Source: Variovorax sp. DXTD-1
Lineage (GTDB): Bacteria > Pseudomonadota > Gammaproteobacteria > Burkholderiales > Burkholderiaceae_C
NCBI RefSeq assembly: GCF_003984625.1
Contig: NZ_RWKH01000022.1
Span: 38,237-102,236, forward strand
DNA: 64,000 nt
Reading direction: 5' to 3'
Under the pieces are notes generated by a model. That model made no database searches and had not been told where the DNA came from. It worked only from the letters and a program-made list of their open reading frames with translations. Below are positions 45,738 to 54,696 of this stretch, in pieces. Numbering within the stretch: the stretch's first letter is position 1; every line of letters begins with the position of its first letter. A program made the translations under genes and the position numbers.

Positions 45738-46669
45738 CGACCGCCACCACGCCGAACGCCATCCGCCACTACCTGCAGTTCTCGGACCTCACGGCCGACG
45801 AATACGCCTACCTCTTCGATCGCATGGCGATCATCAAGAAGAAGTTCAAGACCTACGAGAAGCACCAGCCGCTGACCGACCGCACGCTGGCGATGATTTT
45901 CGAGAAGGCCAGCACGCGCACCCGCGTGAGCTTCGAGGCGGGCATGTACCAGCTCGGCGGCAGCGTGGTGCACCTGACCACCGGCGACAGCCAGCTCGGC
46001 CGCGCGGAGCCCATCGAGGACAGCGCCAAGGTCATCAGCCGCATGGTCGACATCGTGATGATCCGCACCTACGAACAGACCAAGATCGACACCTTTGCCG
46101 CGCATTCGCGCGTGCCGGTGATCAACGGCCTGACCAACGAGTTTCATCCCTGCCAGATCCTTGCGGACATCTTTACCTACATCGAGCACCGCGGCTCGAT
46201 CCAGGGGAAGACCATCGCCTGGGTGGGCGACGGCAACAACATGGCCAACACATGGCTGCAGGCGGCCGAGATCCTTGGCTTCACCGTGCACGTGAGCACG
46301 CCCAGCGGCTATGAAGTCGACCAGTCGATCGCCGGCATCCGCTCGGGCGACAGCTACAAGGTCTTCAAGGACCCGATGGAAGCCTGCCGCGGCGCCGACC
46401 TCGTCACCACCGACGTCTGGACCAGCATGGGCTACGAATCGGAGAACGAGGCCCGCCGCAAGGCCTTTGCCGACTGGTGCGTCGATGAAGACATGATGCG
46501 CATCGCCCAGCCCGACGCCCTCTTCATGCACTGCCTGCCCGCCCACCGCGGCGAGGAAGTGCAGGCCGAGGTCATCGACGGTCCGCAGTCGGTGGTGTGG
46601 GACGAGGCCGAGAACCGGCTGCATGCGCAAAAGGCGCTGATGGAGTTCCTGCTCCTGGGCAGGCTCTGA
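45734..46669 (+). CDS. argF: ornithine carbamoyltransferase
   Basis: A 311-residue transcarbamylase. The carbamoyl-phosphate motif STRTRVSF is near residue 57, HPCQILAD follows, and the ornithine-loop motif HCLPAHRGEE is near residue 266. Makes citrulline in arginine synthesis. Coupled to argD. Confidence 0.96.
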   Translation: MTTATTPNAIRHYLQFSDLTADEYAYLFDRMAIIKKKFKTYEKHQPLTDRTLAMIFEKASTRTRVSFEAGMYQLGGSVVHLTTGDSQLGRAEPIEDSAKVISRMVDIVMIRTYEQTKIDTFAAHSRVPVINGLTNEFHPCQILADIFTYIEHRGSIQGKTIAWVGDGNNMANTWLQAAEILGFTVHVSTPSGYEVDQSIAGIRSGDSYKVFKDPMEACRGADLVTTDVWTSMGYESENEARRKAFADWCVDEDMMRIAQPDALFMHCLPAHRGEEVQAEVIDGPQSVVWDEAENRLHAQKALMEFLLLGRL

Positions 46670-46691
46670 AGAAACCTGAAGGCGCGGCGGC

Positions 46692-47000
46692 GTGTCTCAT
46701 TGCCAGCAATGCGGCGCCTGCTGCGCCAGCTACCGCGTCGACTTCAGCGTGCACGAGCTCGACGAGAACGGCGGCAAGGTGCCGTCCGGCCTCGCGGTCG
46801 AGGTGAACGACGCCCTCTGCCGCATGCGCGGCACCGACCGCACGCCGATGCGCTGCGCGGTGCTCACCGGAAAGATCGGCCAGTCGGTGACCTGCGGCAT
46901 CTACGAGTGGCGCCCCAACCCATGCCACGAATTGCAGGCCGGCAGCGACGCCTGCGAGCGGGCACGCGCGCGGCACGGGCTGCCCGCACTGTCTTCCTGA
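46692..47000 (+). CDS. YkgJ family cysteine-cluster protein
   Basis: A 102-residue protein with the N-terminal CQQCGACC cluster and further Cys residues (RCAVL, TCGIYEWRPNPCHE), matching the YkgJ/CxxCxxCC family that may bind zinc or iron-sulfur. It starts with GTG. Function unknown; follows argF by 22 bases. Confidence 0.87.
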   Translation: MSHCQQCGACCASYRVDFSVHELDENGGKVPSGLAVEVNDALCRMRGTDRTPMRCAVLTGKIGQSVTCGIYEWRPNPCHELQAGSDACERARARHGLPALSS

Positions 47001-47074
47001 GTCGATCATCTCGTCACGACGTGTGTTGGAAATAACCGACACCACGACCCCTCGCCCGGCGCTACCTTTGCGCC

Positions 47075-47731
47075 ATGCGCTCTTCTCTGCAACCCGAATC
47101 CCGCCTCTGGGACATCTCGCCTCCCGTGCATGAAGGCGCGCCGGTGTTCCCTGGCGACACGCCTTACCAGCAGCGATGGGCCGCGACCATCTCGCCGGAG
47201 TGCCCGGTGAACGTCAGCGAGATCAAGCTCTCGCCGCATGTGGGTGCACATGCGGATGCGCCCCTGCACTACGACCCCGAAGGCCAGACGATCGGCCAAG
47301 TCGATCTCACGCCCTTCCTCGGCCCTTGCCGCGTGATCCACGCGATTGCCAAGGGCCCGCTGATCGAGTGGGAGCACATTGCGCATGCGATCGCGAGCGA
47401 CCTGCCGCCCCGCGTGCTGGTGCGCACCTATGCGGCGATGCCCATCGCCCAGTGGGATCCGCAGCTCGCGGCCTACGCGCCTGCCACCGTCGAACGCCTT
47501 GCGGCCATGGGCGTCAAGCTCATCGGCATCGACACGGCCAGCATCGACCCGGCCGACAGCAAGACGCTGGAAAGCCACCAGCGCATCCGCCGCCTCGACC
47601 TGCGCGTGCTCGAGAACCTCGTGCTCGACGATGTACCCGAGGGCGACTACGAACTCATCGCGTTGCCGCTCAAGCTGGTCAGCGCCGACGCTTCCCCCGT
47701 TCGCGCCGTGCTGCGCGACCTTCCACGCTGA
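47075..47731 (+). CDS. kynB: kynurenine formamidase (arylformamidase)
   Basis: A 218-residue cyclase-family enzyme. The metal motif HVGAHADAPLHY (residues ~65-76) and GIDTASIDP are conserved with KynB. It hydrolyses N-formylkynurenine to kynurenine. First gene of the kyn cluster; an apparent relative of the isatin-hydrolase-like gene in the first region. Confidence 0.94.
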   Translation: MRSSLQPESRLWDISPPVHEGAPVFPGDTPYQQRWAATISPECPVNVSEIKLSPHVGAHADAPLHYDPEGQTIGQVDLTPFLGPCRVIHAIAKGPLIEWEHIAHAIASDLPPRVLVRTYAAMPIAQWDPQLAAYAPATVERLAAMGVKLIGIDTASIDPADSKTLESHQRIRRLDLRVLENLVLDDVPEGDYELIALPLKLVSADASPVRAVLRDLPR

Positions 47732-47743
47732 AAACTCCGCCCA

Positions 47744-49030
47744 ATGACGACCCTTGAAGACTGCCGCGCGCTCGACGCGCAAGACCCGCTGCGCTCGCTG
47801 CGCGACCAGTTCACCTTGCCGCCGGGCGTGATCTACCTCGACGGCAACTCGCTCGGCGTGCTGCCCAAGGCCGCGCCGGCACGCATTGCCGAAGTCGTCG
47901 CCGAGGAATGGGGCCAGGGCCTGATCCGCTCGTGGAACACGGCCAGCTGGTTCGACCTGCCGCAGCGCCTCGGCGACAAGGTGGCCCGGCTGATCGGCGC
48001 CGCACCGGGCGAAGTGGTGTGCACCGACAGCACCTCGGTCAACCTCTACAAGGTGCTCTTCGCGGCACTCTCGCAGCAAAAGGACAGCGGCCGCAAGCTG
48101 GTGGTCAGCGAGCGCAGCAACTTCCCGACCGATCTCTACATCGCCGAATCGCTGTGTCGCGAGCGCGGCTTCACACTCAAGCTGATCGATGCGAGCGAGC
48201 TGCAAGGCCCGGGTTCGGTGCTGACCGACGAGGTGGCCGTGCTGATGCTCACGCACGTGAACTACCGCACCGGCGCCATGCACGACATGAAGGCCATCAC
48301 CGCCGCGGCACACGCAGCCGGCGCGCTCACGGTGTGGGACCTCGCGCACAGCGCAGGCGCGGTGCCGGTTGCGCTGAACGAAAGCAATGCCGATTACGCG
48401 ATTGGCTGCGGCTACAAGTACCTGAACGGCGGCCCCGGTGCGCCGGCCTTCGTGTGGGTTCATACGCGGCATGCGGGCAAGTTCGATCAGCCGCTGTCGG
48501 GCTGGTGGGGCCACGCGGCGCCTTTCGAATTCACGCCGCACTACCGGCCTGCGCCGGGCGTGGGCCGCTATCTTTGCGGCACCCAGCCGATCATCGCGAT
48601 GGCGGGACTCGAATGCGGGCTCGACACCGTGCTGGCGGCCGAGGCGTTCGACGGCGGCAAGGGCGGGCTGGCGGCCCTGCGTGCCAAGTCGCTCGCGCTC
48701 ACCGACCTTTTCATTGCGTTGGTCGAAGAACGCTGCGAAGGGCAAGGCCTTTCGCTCGTCACGCCGCGCGAGCATGCGCGCCGCGGCTCGCAGGTCTGCC
48801 TGAGCCGCGGCGAAGGCGCCTATGCCATCGTGCAGGCGCTGATTGCGCGCGGCGTGATCGGCGACTACCGCGCAGGCGATTCGCAGATGCCCGACATCCT
48901 GCGCTTCGGCTTCACGCCGCTGTACCTCGGCTTCGAGGATGTGTGGAACTCCGTCGAGCACCTGGTGCAGGTGCTGGAAGCGGGCGAGTGGAAGCGCGAA
49001 GAATTCAATCGCAAGAACGCAGTGACCTGA
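47744..49030 (+). CDS. kynU: kynureninase
   Basis: A 428-residue PLP enzyme. It has the PLP Lys in GCGYKYLNGGPGAP, the upstream DLAHSAGA aspartate region and YLDGNSLGVLPK near the N-terminus. Cleaves kynurenine to anthranilate and alanine. It lies 12 bases after kynB. Confidence 0.95.
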   Translation: MTTLEDCRALDAQDPLRSLRDQFTLPPGVIYLDGNSLGVLPKAAPARIAEVVAEEWGQGLIRSWNTASWFDLPQRLGDKVARLIGAAPGEVVCTDSTSVNLYKVLFAALSQQKDSGRKLVVSERSNFPTDLYIAESLCRERGFTLKLIDASELQGPGSVLTDEVAVLMLTHVNYRTGAMHDMKAITAAAHAAGALTVWDLAHSAGAVPVALNESNADYAIGCGYKYLNGGPGAPAFVWVHTRHAGKFDQPLSGWWGHAAPFEFTPHYRPAPGVGRYLCGTQPIIAMAGLECGLDTVLAAEAFDGGKGGLAALRAKSLALTDLFIALVEERCEGQGLSLVTPREHARRGSQVCLSRGEGAYAIVQALIARGVIGDYRAGDSQMPDILRFGFTPLYLGFEDVWNSVEHLVQVLEAGEWKREEFNRKNAVT

Positions 49031-49043
49031 GCAGCACGTACCC

Positions 49044-49376
49044 ATGAAACACAACAAGACCGTGACCCCCGATGTCAGCATGATCGAGTACGACAAGGTG
49101 ATCGGCGACCACACGATCCGCTTCATGAAGTCCACCTATGCGGAAGGCGGCGCTGACGCGAACAACATCCAGCCGTCCCTGACCGACAAGGCCGCCTTCG
49201 AGCGGCTGGTGAAGGAAGTGCGCGCCGCGGGCTACGCACCGGCTGAAAAGGGCCGCATTCCGGGCGGCGAGACTTACCAGGAGTTCAAGCGCAAGAACGA
49301 CGTCGTGCGTTTCGTGTATCCCGCAAAAGATTCGGTACCGGGCCGCCCGTCCTACACCGCAGTGGTCTGGCGATGA
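49044..49376 (+). CDS. small protein of unknown function in the kyn cluster
   Basis: A 110-residue hydrophilic protein with no recognised domain. It begins MKHNKTVTPDVSMIEYDKVIG; a Gly/aromatic-rich C-terminal half ends PSYTAVVWR. No signal peptide, membrane segment or Cys cluster. It is 13 bases after kynU and 16 before kynA, in the same frame of transcription, so it is probably co-expressed with tryptophan degradation. Role unknown. Confidence 0.75.
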   Translation: MKHNKTVTPDVSMIEYDKVIGDHTIRFMKSTYAEGGADANNIQPSLTDKAAFERLVKEVRAAGYAPAEKGRIPGGETYQEFKRKNDVVRFVYPAKDSVPGRPSYTAVVWR

Positions 49377-49392
49377 CCCGACAGCAAGCATC

Positions 49393-50229
49393 ATGAGCAC
49401 CGAAAAAATCGTTCACGAAGAAAAAGCGCAGCTGGATTTCAGCGCGTCGATGAGCTACGGCGACTACCTGCATCTCGACCAGATCCTCAACGCGCAGCAC
49501 CCGCTCTCGCCCGCGCACGACGAAATGCTGTTCATCGTGCAGCACCAGACCAGCGAGCTCTGGATGAAGCTCATGCTGCATGAGCTGCGTGCCGCCACCA
49601 GCTGCATCGCGCAAGAAAAACTGGCCGACGCCTTCAAGATGCTGGCCCGCGTGAGCCGCATCATGGAACAGCTGGTGAGCGCATGGACCGTGCTCTCGAC
49701 CATGACGCCGCCCGAGTACACGGCCATGCGCCCCTACCTGGCCAATTCGAGCGGCTTTCAGAGCGCGCAATACCGCTGCATCGAATTCGCGCTCGGCAAC
49801 AAGAACGCCGCCATGCTCAAGCCGCATGCGCACCGGGCCGATCTGCTGGCACAGGTCGATGCGGCCTACCGGTCGCCTTCGCTCTACGATGAGTCACTGA
49901 AGCTGCTGGCACGCCATGGCCTTCCGGTGCCCGCCGATCATCTGGAGCGCGATTGGACGCAGCCTTATGAAGCCAGCGACGGCGTCGAGGCGGCGTGGCT
50001 CACGGTCTATCGGAACCCGCACGATCACTGGGACCTGTACCAGCTCGGCGAAAAGCTCACCGATCTCGAAGACGCTTTCCGGCTCTGGCGCTTTCGCCAC
50101 GTGACCACGGTCGAGCGCGTGATCGGCTTCAAGCGCGGCACGGGCGGCACAGGCGGTGTGAGCTACTTGCGCAAGATGCTCGACGTGGTGCTGTTCCCCG
50201 AAATCTGGAGGCTGCGCACCGACCTGTGA
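49393..50229 (+). CDS. kynA: tryptophan 2,3-dioxygenase
   Basis: A 278-residue haem dioxygenase. The HQTSELWMKLMLHELRAA region is conserved (His as active site), with the substrate Arg/Thr region FKRGTGGTGGVSYLR at the C-terminus. Oxidises tryptophan to N-formylkynurenine. Last gene of the operon kynB-kynU-orf-kynA. Confidence 0.96.
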   Translation: MSTEKIVHEEKAQLDFSASMSYGDYLHLDQILNAQHPLSPAHDEMLFIVQHQTSELWMKLMLHELRAATSCIAQEKLADAFKMLARVSRIMEQLVSAWTVLSTMTPPEYTAMRPYLANSSGFQSAQYRCIEFALGNKNAAMLKPHAHRADLLAQVDAAYRSPSLYDESLKLLARHGLPVPADHLERDWTQPYEASDGVEAAWLTVYRNPHDHWDLYQLGEKLTDLEDAFRLWRFRHVTTVERVIGFKRGTGGTGGVSYLRKMLDVVLFPEIWRLRTDL

Positions 50230-50270
50230 CCGGCGCGCCGCGCGCAACGACCCGCCCCTACAATCGCCGC

Positions 50271-50437
50271 GGCACCGGCTCTTCAAGACTCGACAAGGCG
50301 GGCGATTCGTCGTTTTGCCTTGTGCTGCGGGGTAACCCCGCGGTGGATGGATGGCTACCCGTTTCGGCGCGTGAGCGGAACTGCGCTGTCGCGCAGCACT
50401 GCTGGCGCATCACCGGCTGGTTGAAGGGCCGGTTGCC
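50271..50437 (+). ncRNA. putative retron msr-msd RNA locus
   Basis: The ~167-base region before the reverse transcriptase has the layout of a retron ncRNA. A 13-bp helix pairs a1 ACCGGCTCTTCAA (50274-50286) with a2 TTGAAGGGCCGGT (50421-50433), with one G-U pair, and continues 3 bp (GGC/GCC) past a bulged T. Between them are hairpins at 50293-50323 (ACAAGGC/GCCTTGT), 50327-50341 (GCGGGG-TAA-CCCCGC) and 50381-50396 (CTGCGC-TGTC-GCGCAG). A -10-like TACAAT (50259-50264) would start transcription near 50271. The reverse transcriptase ATG is ~26 bases after a2. Borders of msr and msd and the branching G are not certain. Confidence 0.7.
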
Positions 50438-50462
50438 ACCTACGTTCCACTTCGTCACCTTC

Positions 50463-51848
50463 ATGATGCGCGAACCGAGCTACAGGGAATGGATTGCACG
50501 CAGCCTCGCGCGCGCCTTGCTGGCCGATGCGAGGCAGCCCGGCGCCACGGCCCCCTGTGCATTGCGTGCGCGGGCTGAAGCGGCGCTGGGCGCCAATCCC
50601 CCGTGGCTCGCGCTTCTTTCGGAAGAGCTCGGCAAAAGGTCGCTCGCTACATGGCAGCGCACGGATCTGCCCGCGCTGGCGAAGGCGATTCATGACATGC
50701 CCGCGCTGGACCTGGCCTTCGAGCAGGACGAACTGCCCCGTGTGCGACGCCTCATCCTGCGGCCGGCCGAGATGCTGCCGCGCCCGATGGGCCTCGACGA
50801 TTGTGCGTTGCCGAACCTGCCCACGCTGGCCGACCTCGCGCAATGGCTGGAACTCGAACCGGACCGCCTGGCCTGGCTCACCGCTGCATCGCAGGTCTTT
50901 CGCGAGCCCGATGCACCGAAGACACGCGCCGCATCGCACTATCGATATCTATTGCAGCCCAAGCGCCTCGGCGGCCTGCGCCTGCTCGAGATTCCCAAGG
51001 CCGACCTGAAGCGTGTGCAGCGCCGCATCCTCGAGGGTCTGCTGGCGCATGTGCCTGTACACGAGGCAGCCCATGGCTTCGTGCAAGACCGCTCGGTTGC
51101 GAGCCATGCGGCGGCACACGTCGGCAAGGAGGTGGTGATCGGCTTCGACCTGCGCGACTTCTTTCCCAGTGTTCGTGCATCGCGCGTGCATGCGCTGTGG
51201 CGCACGCTGGGCTATCCCGAGGGCGTGGCACGCGCACTCACCGCGTTGTGCACGCACCGCACCTCCGCCGCCGTGATCGAGCGCCTTCGCGACGACGGCG
51301 GGCTCGACTGGATGGGTGCCAAGCGTCTGGCCGAACCGCATCTGCCGCAGGGCTCACCCTGCTCTCCCGCGCTGGCCAACCTTTGCGCCTTCCGGCTCGA
51401 TCTGCGGCTCGAGGGGCTGGCCTGGGTTTTCGGTGCCGCCTATACGCGCTACGCCGACGACCTCGTGTTCTCGGGAACCGAAGCGCTGCGCGGGCAGTTC
51501 ACCGCATTGCGCGCGTGGGTCGATGGCATTGCAGCCGACGAAGGCTTCGAGCTTCATCCACGCAAGGTGCGGTGCATGCCGCAGCACCGCCAGCAGCGCG
51601 TAACCGGCGTGGTCGTGAACCGGAAGGCGAACGCGCCGCGCGTCGACTTCGACAGGCTCAAGGCCGTGCTGCATCAATGCGCGATGCACGGGCCTTCGGG
51701 CCAGAACCGCGCGGAGGTGAACGACTTCCGCGGTCACCTGCTGGGCCACATCGCGTGGATCGGGCAATTCAATCCGACCCGCAAGGCAAGGCTGATGCGC
51801 ATCTTCGAACGCATCGAATGGCCCACTCCCGCACAGCCGTCAGGGTGA
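50463..51848 (+). CDS. retron-type reverse transcriptase
   Basis: A 461-residue RNA-directed DNA polymerase. The first ~150 residues are a non-RT helical extension. The palm follows: the FDLRDFF motif A (D229, D232), the variant of the retron NAxxH motif as HAAAH (215-219), GSPCSPALANL, the catalytic YADD at 330-333 and the retron VTG motif (VTGVVVN, V380). It should extend msd cDNA primed on the adjacent RNA. ATG at MMREPSYREW is the first in-frame Met after the hairpin region. Gene follows kynA and precedes the SUKH/ankyrin gene by 66 bases. Confidence 0.9.
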   Translation: MMREPSYREWIARSLARALLADARQPGATAPCALRARAEAALGANPPWLALLSEELGKRSLATWQRTDLPALAKAIHDMPALDLAFEQDELPRVRRLILRPAEMLPRPMGLDDCALPNLPTLADLAQWLELEPDRLAWLTAASQVFREPDAPKTRAASHYRYLLQPKRLGGLRLLEIPKADLKRVQRRILEGLLAHVPVHEAAHGFVQDRSVASHAAAHVGKEVVIGFDLRDFFPSVRASRVHALWRTLGYPEGVARALTALCTHRTSAAVIERLRDDGGLDWMGAKRLAEPHLPQGSPCSPALANLCAFRLDLRLEGLAWVFGAAYTRYADDLVFSGTEALRGQFTALRAWVDGIAADEGFELHPRKVRCMPQHRQQRVTGVVVNRKANAPRVDFDRLKAVLHQCAMHGPSGQNRAEVNDFRGHLLGHIAWIGQFNPTRKARLMRIFERIEWPTPAQPSG

Positions 51849-51914
51849 ACACCCGATGGTCGTGCTTGCTCCGCTCGCGCAAAGCGCTACATTGGCAACA
51901 ACGGAGGCACTGCC

Positions 51915-53168
51915 ATGAACAACAACGTCCAGTTTTCTCTCGAAGAGCTTGCTACCCTGCGCGAGCACGGCGTGGTCCTGTTCGCGAACCGCGTGATCTT
52001 CGATGCGCAGCCGCCGATGCCCCCGCAGCAGATCGCCGCCATCCAGGCGCTGTGCGCGGGCCCGATTCCCGAGCCGCTGCTCGAACTGTGGCGGCAAACG
52101 GCGGGCGGCCGGCTCGACTACGACCTTTCGCTGCCGATGAACGGCAACATCGAATCCGTCAGTTGGTCGGAGCTGTTCTGGAACGGCAGCGACGGTTATC
52201 GCGACCTGCAGGGCTGGATCGAGCATGAGCAGGAGCTGGCCGAAGAGGCTGCCGAGGAAGATGGCCGCGACTGGAGCGGCAAGCTCACGCACCTGCCCTT
52301 CGGCGGCTTCGAGTATCTGGACCGGGTTTACGCGGTGGTCGAGCCCGGCCCCGAGCACGGCCACATCACCGCGTGGAAGCACGGGCTGCCGCCGGCCTGG
52401 ACGCATGCGCTGCATGAAGACGGTGTGAGCACCATCGCGCCCGATCTGTACAGCGCCTTAGGGGCACTGCATCTCGATGAAGACCCGCTGGCACCCACCG
52501 GCGATTATTTTTCCGGCCAGGCCCTGCTCCAGTACCTGGACGACCGGCACCAGGACCATGGCCTGGACCTTGACCTGATGGACAAGCTGGTGAGCTTTTA
52601 TTGCCGCGCGGTGATCGACTGGCGCACACCGCTGGCCAACGGAACGCTGCGCCGGTTGCCGGCCACTGCGCGCGCGGCGCTGCACCACGCCATTGCCAGC
52701 GACGACGCGGACCTGGTCGCCGAACTCGCCGCCGCGGGCGTGAGCTTCGACGGACCGCAGCAGGGAAGTGCGCTGGCCACGGACGTTGCCATAGGCAACG
52801 GTGCCTTTGCCGCGGCCATGGCGCTGGTCCGTGCGGGCGCCCCCGTGGCACGCGACGCCTTGCGCAACATCGACGGCCAGATTTCACCCGAGCTCACGCA
52901 TGCGCTGCTCGTGAACGGGGCCGAGCCGAACGTGGCCGCCATCGTCAAATGCGCGGCCTGCGGCGCGCCCGCAAGCGCGCACCTGATCGCCGATGCGTGC
53001 ACGCAGGCCGGCATCGACGTGGCGCCCGCTTTCGCGGCCGAACGCGACGCGATGCTGGCCGAACTAGAGGCCACGCTGCTCGAGGTGCGCGACGGCTCTC
53101 ACGGCCACTATCTCGGCCCCGAGGGATTGGCCGAGCGGATCGAGCACCTGCAGACATTCAGGCTTTGA
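51915..53168 (+). CDS. SUKH (SMI1/KNR4)-like domain - ankyrin-repeat protein
   Basis: A 417-residue cytoplasmic protein. Residues ~40-175 resemble a SMI1/KNR4 (SUKH) domain (IPEPLLELWRQTAGGRLD, then GGFEYLDRVYAVVE). Residues ~255-345 contain helical repeats of ankyrin style (ALHHAIASDDADLVAELAAAGVSF and the following units). No catalytic motif was found. SUKH proteins are often immunity proteins of toxin systems. Because it directly follows a retron reverse transcriptase in the same direction, it is a candidate accessory or effector of that retron. The SUKH assignment is by eye. Confidence 0.65.
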   Translation: MNNNVQFSLEELATLREHGVVLFANRVIFDAQPPMPPQQIAAIQALCAGPIPEPLLELWRQTAGGRLDYDLSLPMNGNIESVSWSELFWNGSDGYRDLQGWIEHEQELAEEAAEEDGRDWSGKLTHLPFGGFEYLDRVYAVVEPGPEHGHITAWKHGLPPAWTHALHEDGVSTIAPDLYSALGALHLDEDPLAPTGDYFSGQALLQYLDDRHQDHGLDLDLMDKLVSFYCRAVIDWRTPLANGTLRRLPATARAALHHAIASDDADLVAELAAAGVSFDGPQQGSALATDVAIGNGAFAAAMALVRAGAPVARDALRNIDGQISPELTHALLVNGAEPNVAAIVKCAACGAPASAHLIADACTQAGIDVAPAFAAERDAMLAELEATLLEVRDGSHGHYLGPEGLAERIEHLQTFRL

Positions 53169-53189
53169 GAGCCCCGCCGCAGCGGCCTT

Positions 53190-54374
53190 TCAGCCTCCGT
53201 ACAGCCAGGGCTGGTCCAGCAGCCGCACGCCCAGCGTGCGCAGGGCAAGGTCGCGGCCCAGGCGCATGGGGCCGGTGGCATGAAAGGCTTGCCCGTTGCG
53301 CCGCGCCCTTGCCTGCACCGTGGCATTGCGCTGCCAGCGAGCCTCGGCATAACGGGCAAAGGCCGCCGGAACTTCGGCCGCCCCGCCGTCGCCGAGCGCC
53401 TCGGCCAGCGCCGCAGCGTCTTCGATGGCCATGCCTGCGCCCTGCGCGAGGTAAGGCACCATCGGATGCGCGGCATCGCCGACCAGCGCGATGCGCTCGT
53501 GTGCCATGTCCCCCGCGGAGGTCAGCGGCGCACGGTCGCAGAGGGTCCAGGCGCGCCAGTTGGGCATCGCTTCGAGCAAGGCTTGCAGGGCACGGCCATT
53601 GTGGCCGGTGGCCTGCTGCAGCGCGGCAAGGCTGCTGGCCTGGTCCCAGTCGCGTGCATCGCCTGCCGGGGCGGCTTCGGCAATCACCACCACGTTGAGC
53701 CAATCGCCGCCGCGCACTGGGTAGGCCACCACATGCAGGCGCGGACCGAGCCATACATCGATGCGGCGACGGCGCAGCGCCTGCGGCAGTTCGGCCTGGG
53801 CGACCAGCCCGCGCCAGGCCGTATGGCCGGTGATGCGAGGCGGCTCGGCGGCCGAGGGAGATTCGAGCCGCTGGCGCACCACGCTCCAGAGGCCGTCGGC
53901 GCCAACCAGCGCCTCACCCTCCCAGGCGCGCGCGCCGCTGCTCGATATGCAGACGAGGTCGTCGCTCATTTCGACCTGCGCAATGCGGGCATCGGTCACC
54001 AGGGTGCCCGCGCCCTGCGCCCGCACGGCGTCGAGCAGCAATGAATGCAAGTCGGCGCGATGCACGCACAGGTAGGGAGCGCCATAGCGCCGGTGCAGGG
54101 CATCGCCGAGCGGCTGGCGGGCCAGTTCGGCACCGTTACCGGCGCTCTGCACCACCAGTGCATCCGGGCGCGCTGCGATGGCATCGAGGCTCTTGTCCAG
54201 GCCCAGCTGCCGGAGGCGCCGCGTGACATTGGGTCCGATCTGGATGCCGGCGCCGATTTCGGCGAATGCAGCCGCCTGTTCGAAGACATCGACGCGATGG
54301 CCGCCGCGGGACAGCGCCAGCGCGGTAGCGAGCCCCCCGATGCCGCCGCCGGCGACGAGGATGTGTGTGGGCAT
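53190..54374 (-). CDS. FAD-dependent aromatic monooxygenase (salicylate/3-hydroxybenzoate hydroxylase-like)
   Basis: A 394-residue group A flavin monooxygenase. The FAD motif VAGGGIGGLATALALSRGG is at the N-terminus, the DG motif region is GADGLWSVVR, and GDAAHPMVPYLAQGA holds the second FAD motif. Similar to salicylate 1-monooxygenase or 3-hydroxybenzoate 6-hydroxylase. No ring-cleavage gene adjoins it. It is convergent with the SUKH gene. Confidence 0.9.
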   Translation of the reverse strand: MPTHILVAGGGIGGLATALALSRGGHRVDVFEQAAAFAEIGAGIQIGPNVTRRLRQLGLDKSLDAIAARPDALVVQSAGNGAELARQPLGDALHRRYGAPYLCVHRADLHSLLLDAVRAQGAGTLVTDARIAQVEMSDDLVCISSSGARAWEGEALVGADGLWSVVRQRLESPSAAEPPRITGHTAWRGLVAQAELPQALRRRRIDVWLGPRLHVVAYPVRGGDWLNVVVIAEAAPAGDARDWDQASSLAALQQATGHNGRALQALLEAMPNWRAWTLCDRAPLTSAGDMAHERIALVGDAAHPMVPYLAQGAGMAIEDAAALAEALGDGGAAEVPAAFARYAEARWQRNATVQARARRNGQAFHATGPMRLGRDLALRTLGVRLLDQPWLYGG

Positions 54375-54380
54375 CGGCCT

Positions 54381-54668
54381 TCAGCGGCTGTGCGTGGACA
54401 GCGAGCCGCGGCCGGCTTCTTCGGCGTCTTTTCTGTCGGTGGCCTTGGGGCCGCAACTGCCGCAGCTGTCGCAAGAGCCGCAGCCCGAGGTCTTGGCGAG
54501 CGAAGCCGCCAGTTGGTCGGCACGCTCCTGATCGACAAGGCCCGCACGGTGCGTGCCAGCCGCGAGTTTGCGAGCGGCGCTGCGCCGCCAGCCCGCGGGC
54601 ATCCAGCGCCACACCGCGTAGAACGCGGCGGCGGCGACGATCAATCCGACGATCAGTTGCTGTGCCAT
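54381..54668 (-). CDS. FeoB-associated Cys-rich small membrane protein (DUF6587-like)
   Basis: A 95-residue protein with an N-terminal membrane segment (LIVGLIVAAAAFYAVWRW) and a C-terminal Cys-rich cluster (SGCGSCDSCGSCG). The order feoA-feoB-this gene and the Cys cluster match FeoB-associated small proteins of Burkholderiales. May help iron delivery or sensing. ATG at MAQQLIVG used. Confidence 0.8.
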   Translation of the reverse strand: MAQQLIVGLIVAAAAFYAVWRWMPAGWRRSAARKLAAGTHRAGLVDQERADQLAASLAKTSGCGSCDSCGSCGPKATDRKDAEEAGRGSLSTHSR

Positions 54669-54696
54669 ATCTTCTTCAAACCTTTCATTGCAGGTT

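Noticed and set aside
50412..50433. ACCGGC / GCCGGT hairpin inside the retron region as the main fold
   Set aside because: It competes with the longer a1/a2 helix; the latter uses the same strand and fits the retron layout better.
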